Shown here: piece by piece, positions 44,046 to 53,187 of the stretch
Layout of the letters: every line of letters starts with the position of its first letter
Numbering within the stretch: position 1 is the stretch's first letter
From: Marisediminitalea aggregata
Lineage (GTDB): Bacteria > Pseudomonadota > Gammaproteobacteria > Enterobacterales > Alteromonadaceae
Direction: 5' to 3'
Assembly (NCBI RefSeq): GCF_900129565.1
Contig: NZ_FQWD01000002.1
Coordinates: 434,001-498,000, forward strand
Length of the DNA: 64,000 nt
Made by a program: the position numbers and the translations under genes
The notes under the pieces: generated by a model
What the model saw: the letters and a program-made list of their open reading frames with translations, nothing else
Databases searched by the model: none
What the model was told of the DNA's origin: nothing

Positions 44046-45308
44046 TTACGACTCCTTTGCCAACGATGATGACTGCGCTTCTCTGGCGGGTTTATATTTT
44101 GCCAGTTCCAGACGCGACACCATGGCTTTGTGCACTTCATCGGGACCATCCGCCAGCCTCAGACTGCGCGCCATTGCCGCAAACCCAGCCAGTGGCAGGT
44201 CGCCACACATGCCGGCTCCGCCGTGCATTTGGATAGCCATATCCACCACCTGTTGCAGCATGTTGGGCACCACCACTTTAATGGCGGAAATATCGGTCAT
44301 GGCGTGCTTTACCCCCACATTGTCGATTTTCCAGGCCGCACATAATGTGAGTAAGCGCGCCTGATCGATAAGCATTCGGGCTTCCGCCACCCGTTCCATA
44401 TTGCCGCCCAGTTTGATAATGGGCTGACCAAAGGCAACCCGGGTACTACCGCGCTGAATCATTAACGACAGTGCGCGCTCGGCAGCACCAATGGCACGCA
44501 TACAATGATGCACCCTGCCCGGCCCTAATCGGCCCTGAGCAATCGCAAACCCTTTACCTAACCCCATGATCAAATTGGCGGCGGGCACACGTACGTTGTC
44601 GAAGTGCATTTCGCCATGCCCGTAAGGCGCATCATAGTCACCATAGGCAGTCAGCATGCGTTTAATGGTAAGCCCCGGTGTATCAAGTGGCACCAGCACC
44701 ATGCTGTGTCGGTTGTGCTTGTCGGCATCAGGAACAGACAACCCCATCACAATGGCTATTTTTGCATTGGGATGGCCCAGGCCGGTTGTCCACCACTTGG
44801 TGCCGTTAATAACCAGTTCGTCTCCCTCGGGGGTAATCGTGACCTGCATGTTAGTAGCATCCGACGAGGCAACGTCGGGCTCGGTCATGCCGAACACCGA
44901 GCGAATGTCGCCGTTTAACAATGGCGTTAGCCATTGTGACTTCTGAGCGTCGCTACCAAAGTGATACAGCACCTCCATATTGCCGGTATCCGGTGCGTTG
45001 CAGTTAAAAATTTCAGGCGCAAGCAAGCTTTGCCCCATGGCTTCTGCCACCGGCGCATAGTCGACGCAACTGAGGCCCTGCCCCCATTCAGAATCAGGTA
45101 AAAACAGGTTCCATAACCCCTCGGCTTTGGCCTGCGCTTTCAACGCCTGAACAGTCGGGTTTAACTGCCATTGCTGCCAGTTACCATGACCGTTCTGGGC
45201 ATGGTTCTCGCGCATAATACTGGCTTCCTGAGGCAACACTTTTTGCTGCATAAAGTCCCTGACTTTAGCAACGTAGGCCCGGCTTTTTTCACTGTGCTCA
45301 AAATTCAT
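44046..45308 (-). CDS. Acyl-CoA dehydrogenase
   Basis: A 420-residue FAD enzyme: FGMTEPDVASSDATNMQV (substrate/FAD binding), INGTKWWTTGLG, the GRVHHCMRAIGAAERAL helix, and MQIHGGAG-like AIQMHGGAGM at the C-terminus. This form resembles ACAD10/11-type dehydrogenases. As the first gene of the operon it is divergent from a LysR gene, 112 bases between starts. It oxidises an acyl-CoA; the kinase partner suggests 4-hydroxyacyl substrates. Confidence 0.93.
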   Translation of the reverse strand: MNFEHSEKSRAYVAKVRDFMQQKVLPQEASIMRENHAQNGHGNWQQWQLNPTVQALKAQAKAEGLWNLFLPDSEWGQGLSCVDYAPVAEAMGQSLLAPEIFNCNAPDTGNMEVLYHFGSDAQKSQWLTPLLNGDIRSVFGMTEPDVASSDATNMQVTITPEGDELVINGTKWWTTGLGHPNAKIAIVMGLSVPDADKHNRHSMVLVPLDTPGLTIKRMLTAYGDYDAPYGHGEMHFDNVRVPAANLIMGLGKGFAIAQGRLGPGRVHHCMRAIGAAERALSLMIQRGSTRVAFGQPIIKLGGNMERVAEARMLIDQARLLTLCAAWKIDNVGVKHAMTDISAIKVVVPNMLQQVVDMAIQMHGGAGMCGDLPLAGFAAMARSLRLADGPDEVHKAMVSRLELAKYKPAREAQSSSLAKES

Positions 45309-45420
45309 CGCAGATACACCAACATGTTACTCAATTGTTAACTAGTCTAACCAGTTGCAATAAATGAATGAAGTGAAATAAACTAAAGCCAAACTATGAA
45401 TAATATTCACAGCACTGTTC

Positions 45421-46335
45421 ATGAACGATAAGCCCCTGCAACATCTGGATCTCAACCTGCTCAAGATCTTTGAGGCGCTTTACGAAGAGCAGAATATGAC
45501 CCGTGCCGCCGAGCGCCTGTTTATTACGCCGTCGGCTATCAGTCATGCGGTAAAGCGATTGCGCGAACACTTGCATGATCCATTGTTTGAACGCAAAGCA
45601 TCGCGTATGCAACCCACCAGTCTGTGCCGTCGCATTGCGCCCTTATTGCTGTCGCATTTAAATGGCTTGCGCATGGCGGTGCAGCAGTTTACCCGCTTTG
45701 ATCCTGCCAGCAGTGAACAGCGCTTTAACATCATGATCCACGACGCGTTGGAACCGCTGTACATTCCGGTATTGTTTTCCAACTTGCGGGAACTCGCACC
45801 GCGGGTGCAGCTGGCCTGTCGGCCTTTAGACCGTCCCAACATCGGCCGATTACTGGCAACCGGGCAGGCGGACATCGCCATTGACGTGGCCCTGCCGTTG
45901 TCGAAGCCTGTGCAGCACCAACGCCTGAGCAGAGACGAGTTTGTGGTACTCCGGGGCAAGCACGTTCAATCACCGCTAACTCGTCAGGCCTACCTGGCAG
46001 CTGAACACATTGCAGTAAGTCACCGCGCCTCCGGGCGTGTGGTTGAGGACATCAGCCTGCAACAGCAAAGTATTAATCGTCAGCATGTGTTGCGTTGTCA
46101 GAGTTACCAAACGGCTAAACACCTGTTAAAAACAGGTGAGTACTTACTGACGATACCCGTATCGATAGCCAGGAGTTTGCGGGACGACGAATTGGAAATA
46201 CTCCCACTACCTTTAACCCTGCAAGGGCTCGATGTGGATATGTACTGGCACGAAAACAGTGAGCAGGACGACGCCATCGCCTGGCTCAGGCAGCAGGTGG
46301 AAAAGATCAGTAATCACCTCACTATTCGCAGCTAA
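45421..46335 (+). CDS. LysR-family regulator of the acyl-CoA operon
   Basis: A 304-residue LysR protein with winged helix LNLLKIFEALYEEQNMTRAAERLFITPSAISHAVKRLRE and an effector domain from residue ~90. Divergent from the acyl-CoA dehydrogenase, so it is the likely pathway regulator. Effector unknown. Confidence 0.93.
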   Translation: MNDKPLQHLDLNLLKIFEALYEEQNMTRAAERLFITPSAISHAVKRLREHLHDPLFERKASRMQPTSLCRRIAPLLLSHLNGLRMAVQQFTRFDPASSEQRFNIMIHDALEPLYIPVLFSNLRELAPRVQLACRPLDRPNIGRLLATGQADIAIDVALPLSKPVQHQRLSRDEFVVLRGKHVQSPLTRQAYLAAEHIAVSHRASGRVVEDISLQQQSINRQHVLRCQSYQTAKHLLKTGEYLLTIPVSIARSLRDDELEILPLPLTLQGLDVDMYWHENSEQDDAIAWLRQQVEKISNHLTIRS

Positions 46336-46408
46336 ATGCGCTTAAGCCTGTCTTAAGGTTTACCCGCTATTGTGAGCACTGATTCAGCATTAATGAGATT
46401 TACCTGCC

Positions 46409-47131
46409 GTGCTTTCTGTTGTGATCCCTGCAAAAAATGAACAGGACAATATTGCCCCTTTGGTAAAAGAAATAGTCACTGCATTACGCGGTGTGTGTTC
46501 GTTTGAAATTCTTTATGTGGATGATGGCAGTACGGACAATACCTATCATGTGCTACGCCAATTGTCGTTAAGCCACTACCCTCAACTCAGGGTTATTCGT
46601 CATGTCTTTTCCGTTGGCCAGAGCACCGCAGTGCATACTGGGGTTTACCATGCCAGAGGCGAGCTCGTAATCACCCTCGATGCTGACGGACAAAACGATC
46701 CGGCAGACATTCCCGCGCTGCTTTCTGCGGCCCGGGCATATTCGCCTGCACAGTGTTTTTGCGTTGCCGGCTATCGCAAAAGCCGCAAAGACACTGCCTG
46801 GAAACGGTTTCAGTCCCGGGTGGCAAACGGTGTGAGAAGTCGCTTTCTGCACGATGACACACCGGATACCGGTTGTGGCATGAAGCTGTTTCCCCGCGAG
46901 ACTTTTTTGCGACTACCCTATTTCGACCACATGCACCGCTTTATTCCAGCTTTAATAAAGCGTCTGGGTGGAGACGTTATCGTGGTGCAGGTGAATCACA
47001 GAGATCGCCAGCACGGCACTTCAAATTACACCATGATGAGTCGCCTATGGGTTGGCATTATTGATATGATTGGTGTTTTATGGCTGCAGAAACGCACTAA
47101 GATTGCACACGTAGTATGTGAAGATGAATAA
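46409..47131 (+). CDS. Family 2 glycosyltransferase (dolichyl/polyprenyl-phosphate sugar synthase-like)
   Basis: A 240-residue GT2 protein with a GTG start. The nucleotide-sugar site is VVIPAKNEQDN, the metal-binding D-x-D-type site is in LDADGQNDP and VDDGSTDN, and GCGMKLFPRETF follows. No C-terminal membrane spans, so it is the soluble DPM/ArnC-like class that loads a sugar onto a polyprenyl phosphate. Its stop overlaps the VTT gene. With a GT39 enzyme downstream it probably supplies the lipid-linked donor. Confidence 0.9.
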   Translation: MLSVVIPAKNEQDNIAPLVKEIVTALRGVCSFEILYVDDGSTDNTYHVLRQLSLSHYPQLRVIRHVFSVGQSTAVHTGVYHARGELVITLDADGQNDPADIPALLSAARAYSPAQCFCVAGYRKSRKDTAWKRFQSRVANGVRSRFLHDDTPDTGCGMKLFPRETFLRLPYFDHMHRFIPALIKRLGGDVIVVQVNHRDRQHGTSNYTMMSRLWVGIIDMIGVLWLQKRTKIAHVVCEDE

Positions 47132-47879
47132 ACAACGCCGTATCTCCCTATTGAAAAACAGTTTATACCTGCTGCTCATCTTGCTAGTGTGTGTTGGGGT
47201 TAGCGAAGTAGTCCGGCAACTCCCCGCCGTCGCTGCGTTTAATCAGGACTGGGTCGATGCCAATACCCGGCACAACGGATGGACAGGCGTTGCGTATTTT
47301 ATCGGTATGGCTGCAGCATTAACCGCTATTGGCCTGCCGCGTCAACTCACCGCGTTTCTGGCCGGTTACGCCTTTGGATTCAGCGAGGGGCTGCTCTACT
47401 CCGTTATCGGCGCCACCCTAAGTTGTACAGCGGTATTCTGGTTGTCTCGCACAGTGGCACGCCGTCCACTGAGAGCCAGATTCGCCAGTAAAGTAGCCCG
47501 GCTGGATGCTTTTGTAGCGGTGAAACCCTTTTTAATGACCATTGTGATCCGCCTGATGCCCTTCGGCAATAACCTCGCGACCAATCTGATCGCAGGCGTA
47601 AGCCATGTGCCTGCTCGGCTGTTTATAACCGGCTCTATGATTGGCTACATTCCTCAAATGGCAATATTTGCGTTGATGGGCAAAGGCATTGTGGTGCAGT
47701 CCTACTGGAAAATCGCCCTGAGCGTAGGGTTACTTGGGGTCTCTGCGTTGTTGAGTATTTATCTGTACAAACAGTTTAAAGCCGGTGCGCTGAATAATGA
47801 CAACGTCAATGACAGTGACACCGCACAAGACGCCTCAACCACTCAACAATCTGGCCAATCTGCGTCGACTTCTGTCTAA
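47124..47879 (+). CDS. VTT-domain membrane protein (TVP38/DedA-like)
   Basis: About 251 residues (GTG at 47118 is an alternative). A TVP38/TMEM64-type protein: GLPRQLTAFLAGYAFGFSEGLLYSVIGA and RLMPFGNNLATNLIAGVSHV, then GSMIGYIPQMAIFALMGKG, with ~6 spans. VTT proteins act as scramblases or flippases of lipid carriers such as polyprenyl phosphate. The tail is Asn/Asp/Thr/Gln-rich. Coupled with both glycosyltransferase genes. Confidence 0.9.
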   Translation: MNKQRRISLLKNSLYLLLILLVCVGVSEVVRQLPAVAAFNQDWVDANTRHNGWTGVAYFIGMAAALTAIGLPRQLTAFLAGYAFGFSEGLLYSVIGATLSCTAVFWLSRTVARRPLRARFASKVARLDAFVAVKPFLMTIVIRLMPFGNNLATNLIAGVSHVPARLFITGSMIGYIPQMAIFALMGKGIVVQSYWKIALSVGLLGVSALLSIYLYKQFKAGALNNDNVNDSDTAQDASTTQQSGQSASTSV

Positions 47880-49588
47880 TGAACAATCACTCACTCTATC
47901 CTTCGGGGCTGTATCAGGCTTACCCGTTAGGTATCCTGCTATGTCTGAGTGCAGTTATCCTGTTAACCGGTTTAGGGCTCCGTGAGCCCTGGCCTGCCGA
48001 TGAACCGCGCTTTGCACTGATCGCCAAAGACATGGTGGAAACCGGGCAATGGTTTTTCCCAATGCGCGGCGGCGAAATCTATCCCGATAAACCGCCGGTA
48101 TTTATGTGGTTAATCGCCCTGTTTTATGTCATGACAGGGAGCCTGAAAGTGGCATTTTTGTTACCGTCAGCGCTTGCAGGTATGGTAACGATTGGGTTGG
48201 TTTACGACCTCGGTCGCCGCCTTTGGTCTGTGAATACAGGGTTTATTGCAGGCCTGTTACTGCTTTTTACCGTGCAGTTCACGCTGCAAGCAAAAACCGC
48301 ACAGATAGACGCCCTGGTCTGCGTTTTTATCACCTTCGGCTGTTACGGGTTATTGCGTTTTTTACTCATTGACGGGCTATGGCGCTGGTACTTCCTGGCC
48401 TGGTTTGCCATGGGGTTGGGGATCATTACCAAAGGCGTTGGCTTTTTACCCGCCTTGATGTTGCTGCCCTATTTAGCTTATCGATTGAGAACAAGGCACG
48501 ACGAATTCGCTTTGCCGTATCAGCCGTCAGTATGGAAATGGTGGTTGGGCCCGGTTGTTATGCTGCTGGCGATCTCGCTGTGGTTCGTGCCCATGTACTA
48601 CCTGGTATCAGCAAGTGATAACCCTGCATTACATGCTTATCGCGACAATATTTTATTTAAGCAAACCGTCACCCGATATGCTGACTCCTGGCATCACATT
48701 AAACCTTTCTGGTATTACCTGACGTCGGTTATTCCGGTATTTTGGTTGCCCATGAGTCTGGCACTGCCGTGGTTAATACCGGCCTGGTGGCGGGCAATAA
48801 AACAACTGGATGCCCGCATAATATTACCCGCAGGCTGGATTGTACTGCTGGTGATTTTCTTCAGCATGAGTCCGGGTAAGCGTGGCGTGTATATCTTACC
48901 TGCATTGCCCATGCTGGCTTTAATTAGCGCTCCTTACTGCGCGCAACTACTTTCCAGGCGCTGGTTAAATCAGCTGATATGGGGGTTATGTGGCTTACTG
49001 ACACTGCTTTTGTTCGTCGCCGGTGTCGGTGCGTTACTCGAAGCTTCGTGGATTCAACACGCGCTGGACGATAACAGTGTGGATGTATCTGGTTTCTTCT
49101 TCGCGGCTTCAACAATTGGCGTAATCTCATTGATCGTGAGTTACCGTAAGGCGAAGTGGAAGAGCTGGGCGATACTGATCAGCGGCCTATGGCTTATTTA
49201 CAGTACCTGGGGATATGTGCTCATGGGGCCAATGCGCACGCCGGAGACTGTGTTTAATGCAATGCAAAAGATACTGCCAGAGGATTCGGAAATCGCTCTG
49301 GTGGAATTCTCCGAGCAATTCATTTTGTTTTCCCCTTACCCGGTAACCCATTTTGGTTATCACACCCCCACTGACATACAGCTGCAAGCAGCGAATCAAT
49401 GGCTGGAAGGGCAATGTACACGGTATCTGCTGCTCGCCGAACCGCAATTGCAAGCCAGCTGCTTTAATCCGCATCTTGCTGAATATGTTGGCTTTGCCCA
49501 TCGTCGCGACTGGTATGTAGTGAACGCTCAGGCTAAAACAACCCACTGCACGCTTCCTACACAACCGGTTCAAGAGTACAGCCGGTAA
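47879..49588 (+). CDS. ArnT-like family 39 glycosyltransferase
   Basis: A 569-residue polytopic membrane enzyme with an N-terminal DE motif (WPADEPRFALIAKDM), GGEIYPDKPPVFMWLIAL and about 11-12 spans, then a C-terminal periplasmic domain. GT39/ArnT enzymes transfer sugar from polyprenyl phosphate to lipid A or protein. The ATG overlaps the upstream stop (TAATG). Acceptor unknown; lipid A modification is a natural guess. Confidence 0.9.
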   Translation: MNNHSLYPSGLYQAYPLGILLCLSAVILLTGLGLREPWPADEPRFALIAKDMVETGQWFFPMRGGEIYPDKPPVFMWLIALFYVMTGSLKVAFLLPSALAGMVTIGLVYDLGRRLWSVNTGFIAGLLLLFTVQFTLQAKTAQIDALVCVFITFGCYGLLRFLLIDGLWRWYFLAWFAMGLGIITKGVGFLPALMLLPYLAYRLRTRHDEFALPYQPSVWKWWLGPVVMLLAISLWFVPMYYLVSASDNPALHAYRDNILFKQTVTRYADSWHHIKPFWYYLTSVIPVFWLPMSLALPWLIPAWWRAIKQLDARIILPAGWIVLLVIFFSMSPGKRGVYILPALPMLALISAPYCAQLLSRRWLNQLIWGLCGLLTLLLFVAGVGALLEASWIQHALDDNSVDVSGFFFAASTIGVISLIVSYRKAKWKSWAILISGLWLIYSTWGYVLMGPMRTPETVFNAMQKILPEDSEIALVEFSEQFILFSPYPVTHFGYHTPTDIQLQAANQWLEGQCTRYLLLAEPQLQASCFNPHLAEYVGFAHRRDWYVVNAQAKTTHCTLPTQPVQEYSR

Positions 49589-49630
49589 AATACCGGCTGT
49601 TGTTGTGGGTCGACAGGCGTTCAATTCAGC

Positions 49631-50182
49631 CTATTTCTTGGTCCAGTCAAACTTTGCAAAAGGTGCATCCACCGGTGTATTACCAATGTGGTTGATGTAA
49701 TTACTCATGACCTTTTGTGCCAGACCCAGAATAATTTCCTGCACGTGACGCTCTGTGTAGCCTGCAGAATAAAAGGCATCCAGATCAGCGTCGCTCACCA
49801 CACCACGATTTCTGGTGATCAACAGTGTCATATCCTGCAAAGCCTGCAATTTAGGCGTCGGCATTGGTTCAGCATTTCGCAGCGCTTCCGTTAGAGCAGC
49901 GTCCACTTTCATTGAATGGGCAATCGCAGTATGGGCAGGCACACAGTAATGACAGCCATGCTCTACATTGATGGTTTGCCACACAACCGTGAGCTCTTCC
50001 GCGGTAAAGTCGGTTTTCTGAAATAAGTCGTGTAATACCTTGTAGCCTTCCAATACCTGGGGCGACGCAGCCATAATGCCATGTAAGTTTGGCAGCATAC
50101 CGAAGGCTTTAATGGAGTCCTCCAGCAAAGGTTTACTGGCTTCAGGCGCTGAATCTAATGTATGTACGGTTAAAGATGTCAT
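49631..50182 (-). CDS. Carboxymuconolactone decarboxylase/AhpD-like protein
   Basis: A 183-residue AhpD-fold protein with HGCHYCVPAHT (C-x-x-C-x-x-x-H) at ~residues 76-86 and SIKAFGMLPNLHGIMAASPQVL near the start, similar in layout to the one at 25.7 kb. Its upstream region holds two TetR-type operators. It is divergent from the HAD gene. Confidence 0.9.
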   Translation of the reverse strand: MTSLTVHTLDSAPEASKPLLEDSIKAFGMLPNLHGIMAASPQVLEGYKVLHDLFQKTDFTAEELTVVWQTINVEHGCHYCVPAHTAIAHSMKVDAALTEALRNAEPMPTPKLQALQDMTLLITRNRGVVSDADLDAFYSAGYTERHVQEIILGLAQKVMSNYINHIGNTPVDAPFAKFDWTKK

Positions 50183-50219
50183 GGGATTTTCCTCGTTTTA
50201 GATAGCTCTTCACACATTT

Positions 50220-50235
50220 TGTACCAATTGGTACA
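50220..50235. promoter_or_regulatory. TetR operator 1
   Basis: Perfect 16-bp palindrome TGTACCAATTGGTACA in the divergent promoter of the decarboxylase and HAD genes, matching the motif before the TetR gene. Confidence 0.75.
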
Positions 50236-50251
50236 AATAAGAAATTTGAAT

Positions 50252-50267
50252 TGTACCGATCGGTAAG
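50252..50267. promoter_or_regulatory. TetR operator 2
   Basis: TGTACCGATCGGTAAG, a near-perfect copy of the palindrome, 16 bases beyond operator 1. Two spaced sites suggest cooperative binding. Confidence 0.7.
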
Positions 50268-50317
50268 CTAAAGTCAAATAACTTTGATCCTCGCGATCCC
50301 TGACAATGGAGAAACGA

Positions 50318-50992
50318 ATGAAAACGGTGTTGGCATTTGATGTTTATGGCACGTTAATCGATACCCACGGCTTATTGAACGAGCTGTCGGAAATGGTCGG
50401 TGACAGGGCCGAGGTGTTTTCGCACACCTGGCGTAACAAACAACTGGAGTATTCGTTTCGACGCGGATTGATGCGTCGTTACCAGCACTTTTCTGTTTGC
50501 ACAGCACAGGCACTGGACTTTACCTGCCAGCATCTGGCTGTGGCACTCCATGACGACCAGCGGCAATTGCTGTTAGACAAGTACTTGCGTCTGCCCGCAT
50601 TCAGTGACGTGCAAAGCGCGCTGCCTGAGCTTGCACAAAATGCGACCCTGGTGGCGTTTTCCAATGGTGAACAACAGGCAGTAAACAGCCTGCTTAGCCA
50701 CGCGGAGATCGCTGGGTATTTTGAGTATGTGGTGACCGCTGATGCAATTGAAACATTCAAACCCGACCCGGCTATTTATCGCCATTTACTGGATACTGTA
50801 AAATGCGATGCCAACCAAACCTGGCTGGTGTCGAGTAATCCCTTTGATGTGATTGGTGCCAGTGAATGTGGCTGGCGCACGGCCTGGGTGAAGCGCAGTC
50901 CACAGTCGGTTTTCGACCCGTGGGGTATTACGCCAACAGCAGAAATTAGCGAACTAGGACAGCTTGCCCCTTTGCTGAAAAATACCGTCTAA
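50318..50992 (+). CDS. Haloacid dehalogenase-type (type II) hydrolase
   Basis: About 224 residues from the ATG at 50318 (GGAGAAACG upstream). HAD motifs: LAFDVYGTLIDT (nucleophile Asp), AFSNGEQQAVN (motif II Ser/Asn), and WLVSSNPFDVIGASECGWRTAWV. This is the 2-haloacid dehalogenase type, though many act on phosphates. It is divergent from the decarboxylase and its 3' end overlaps the TetR gene by 39 bases. Confidence 0.88.
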   Translation: MKTVLAFDVYGTLIDTHGLLNELSEMVGDRAEVFSHTWRNKQLEYSFRRGLMRRYQHFSVCTAQALDFTCQHLAVALHDDQRQLLLDKYLRLPAFSDVQSALPELAQNATLVAFSNGEQQAVNSLLSHAEIAGYFEYVVTADAIETFKPDPAIYRHLLDTVKCDANQTWLVSSNPFDVIGASECGWRTAWVKRSPQSVFDPWGITPTAEISELGQLAPLLKNTV

Positions 50993-51571
50993 CATACTGT
51001 CGACCGCGAATTCGAGCTGCGCTAACGAGGTACCGCATCTCGCCATAGACGCCGTGCCTTTTAACAAGGTGTACAGTGCCAGGGCATTGGCTTGCGCATG
51101 GTTATGAAGGCCGAGCTGAATAGACTCGGGAGACTGTAAAAATAAGTCAGTATAGAGCTGTTTTGGCAGTGCATCTGCCCGGGCAAGTACATCGGCGGCT
51201 TCTTCGGGTACGTTGCCGCTGATCATTTCAGACTGACACAGCACTAAATAACAGCCTTTAGCGTGTTCGGCGTCACACTGCATGGCCAGAATAGACATCA
51301 TGTGGTTTTTAATGCGTTGCCTTAGTGGCAAATCAGCCTGTTGAAGCAGTTTCAAATGCGGTTGCATGCGGGTTTCGAGATAACGCTGAGTCGCTTTTAC
51401 AAACAAGGCTTCCTTGTTGCCGAACGCGCGATACATGCTGGGTTTGTTGATCCCCATGCTATCAATCAAATCTGTCAGCGACGCGCCAGTATAGCCCTTC
51501 TGCCAAAATACCTGCATGGCGGCTTCGAGGGCAATCTCTGCATCAAATTCACGTTTACGGCCACTTGTCAC
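50954..51571 (-). CDS. TetR/AcrR-family repressor
   Basis: A 205-residue TetR protein with HTH FWQKGYTGASLTDLIDSMGINKPSMYRAFGNKEALF and an all-helical ligand domain. The matching palindromes in front of its own gene and the decarboxylase/HAD pair point to autoregulation and control of that pair. Cys residues in the ligand domain (QCDAEHAKGCYLVLCQ) could sense oxidants or electrophiles; that is only a suggestion. Confidence 0.92.
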   Translation of the reverse strand: MTSGRKREFDAEIALEAAMQVFWQKGYTGASLTDLIDSMGINKPSMYRAFGNKEALFVKATQRYLETRMQPHLKLLQQADLPLRQRIKNHMMSILAMQCDAEHAKGCYLVLCQSEMISGNVPEEAADVLARADALPKQLYTDLFLQSPESIQLGLHNHAQANALALYTLLKGTASMARCGTSLAQLEFAVDSMLDGIFQQRGKLS

Positions 51572-51605
51572 GATTATCGTCCTGCTACTGCTTCAATGTG
51601 CATAT

Positions 51606-51621
51606 TTTACCCTTCGGTACA
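51606..51621. promoter_or_regulatory. TetR autoregulatory operator
   Basis: TTTACCCTTCGGTACA resembles the two operators at 50.2 kb (TTACC-n4-GGTAC core) and lies 35 bases upstream of the TetR start. Confidence 0.6.
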
Positions 51622-51665
51622 ATAAATGCAAAAAAAAGCGTATTCGCAACAACAGTAGAAAAATA

Positions 51666-52703
51666 TTACGCGGGCACACGCTCATAGTGAGCGCGTTTTT
51701 TCTGATACATACGCTGATCCGCCATTTCAATGAGTGGTTCTATTTGCTGGGCATCGTCAGGGTAAACAGCGCTGCCTACTGAGGCACTTAAACGAATATT
51801 CTGGCCTTTACATTCATGCGGCCTGACTAATGCGCCTTGCAGCCGTTGTGTTGCTTTGCTCAATGCATCAGGGGTTTGCAGGTTACTCACTACCACCCCA
51901 AATTCATCACCGCCAATGCGAGCGACTAAATCAGAGGGTCGGAAAGCACTTTGTAAGCGCCTGGCCATTTCGGCCAGTAAGGTATCGCCTGCGCGGTGTC
52001 CCAATTCGTCATTAACGCGTTTTAATCCGTTCATATCAATAATCATGACGCCAAAACGATGCGCGTATTTGCAGTCGCTGACCTGCACTTCCCTGCGTAA
52101 TCGCTCCATAAATGCGGAACGATTCTTTAGTTCTGTGAGGCTGTCGTGAGTGGCCTGGTGCACCAGATTGTCGGGCACATAACGATGGCAAAAATACAAA
52201 GACGCAGCTACTTGCTCAGACACCAATCGCAGTATCGCCGCGTGCTCAGTAGTAAAATGCTGCTTGCGACAGGACAAGACTTTCAGTACGCCGACCATAT
52301 CGTTGGAATGTGCCAGCGGAATCAACAGCATCGACTCAATACCTTGGGCTTTACAAGCAGGCTGATTGACCCGCGGGTCTGAATCGACATCATTACACAG
52401 CTGCAGTTCGCCGGTTTGAATACTGTACCCGGACAGGCTTTCGTGAATAGGCAGACGTAAACCAGAGTGCGCATTCGCAATGCCGCTCGTTGCGCGGTAC
52501 ACCATGCAATCACCTTCGCGCAGTTCAATTGCCGCGCCATCGCATTGAATAAGTTCACAACAATATTCTACAACCAGTTGCATTACCGACGACAAGTCCA
52601 TGCCGACTTTAGCAATAGCGGTTTGCATATCAATAATTTGCTTGAGTTTATTGCTGCGATCCTGCCAGGACGGCCCGATCGTGTGCCAGGAAGCTTGATT
52701 CAT
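51666..52703 (-). CDS. GAF-GGDEF diguanylate cyclase
   Basis: A 345-residue protein: GAF domain from ~25 to 165 (VEYCCELIQCDGAAIEL, GIESMLLIPLAHSNDMVGVLKV) and a GGDEF domain from ~185 (THDSLTELKNRSAFMERL, ARIGGDEFGVVVSNL, SVGSAVYPDDA). The intact GGDEF active site should make cyclic di-GMP in response to a GAF ligand. An I-site RxxD was not confirmed. A 480-base non-coding region follows on the other side. Confidence 0.93.
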   Translation of the reverse strand: MNQASWHTIGPSWQDRSNKLKQIIDMQTAIAKVGMDLSSVMQLVVEYCCELIQCDGAAIELREGDCMVYRATSGIANAHSGLRLPIHESLSGYSIQTGELQLCNDVDSDPRVNQPACKAQGIESMLLIPLAHSNDMVGVLKVLSCRKQHFTTEHAAILRLVSEQVAASLYFCHRYVPDNLVHQATHDSLTELKNRSAFMERLRREVQVSDCKYAHRFGVMIIDMNGLKRVNDELGHRAGDTLLAEMARRLQSAFRPSDLVARIGGDEFGVVVSNLQTPDALSKATQRLQGALVRPHECKGQNIRLSASVGSAVYPDDAQQIEPLIEMADQRMYQKKRAHYERVPA

Positions 52704-53187
52704 ATGTTTTCGCCCGTATTCACGCGCTACAACGCTATAAAAGCAACGCTTGTCTATCTAATTATTCTTCTAAAACACCGGCACTGTCTGTGGTATCCCT
52801 CTCACTGCGGCGTAACTGTCGTTTATATCATGGTGTTAACCGTTGCCTTTTATACTCCACTTTGAATAATTTTTAAACTACAACAGTCTATTTTTTAGAC
52901 AAAAAGTTTTATAACTTCTTTTTCGCTGCCTCTCCTGATCATTTAACGCCACAGCTCGATTCGCCACTGGGCAAATTTACAATAGTTGAAACAGTAAACA
53001 CGACGAATGCCCTTCATATTGAAAAAAATGCTTTACCGCTGTATGAAAAACAATCGTTCGAACGAGATAAAAGTGTAACTCACTTTCAAATGGTATACTG
53101 TATGACATGGTGTTGAACGTACAAATTCGTACAGTCGCCGATAACAAAAAAGATAATAGACAAACTCTCCTTAGGAGTAATTTATAG
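52704..53187. other. Intergenic stretch before the GntR gene
   Basis: A gap of ~480 bases with no convincing gene. It holds a 12-bp palindrome TCGTTCGAACGA (53054-53065), a GTATAC-containing stretch near 53093 and direct GTAC pairs near 53120, all upstream of the GntR start. GTATAC also occurs before the M1 peptidase gene at about 53973. These may be GntR or promoter elements but I see no clear operator. Confidence 0.4.

Noticed and set aside
52467..52865. 132-residue frame opposite the diguanylate cyclase
   Set aside because: Mostly antisense to a strong gene and only the tail reaches intergenic DNA; no ribosome site.
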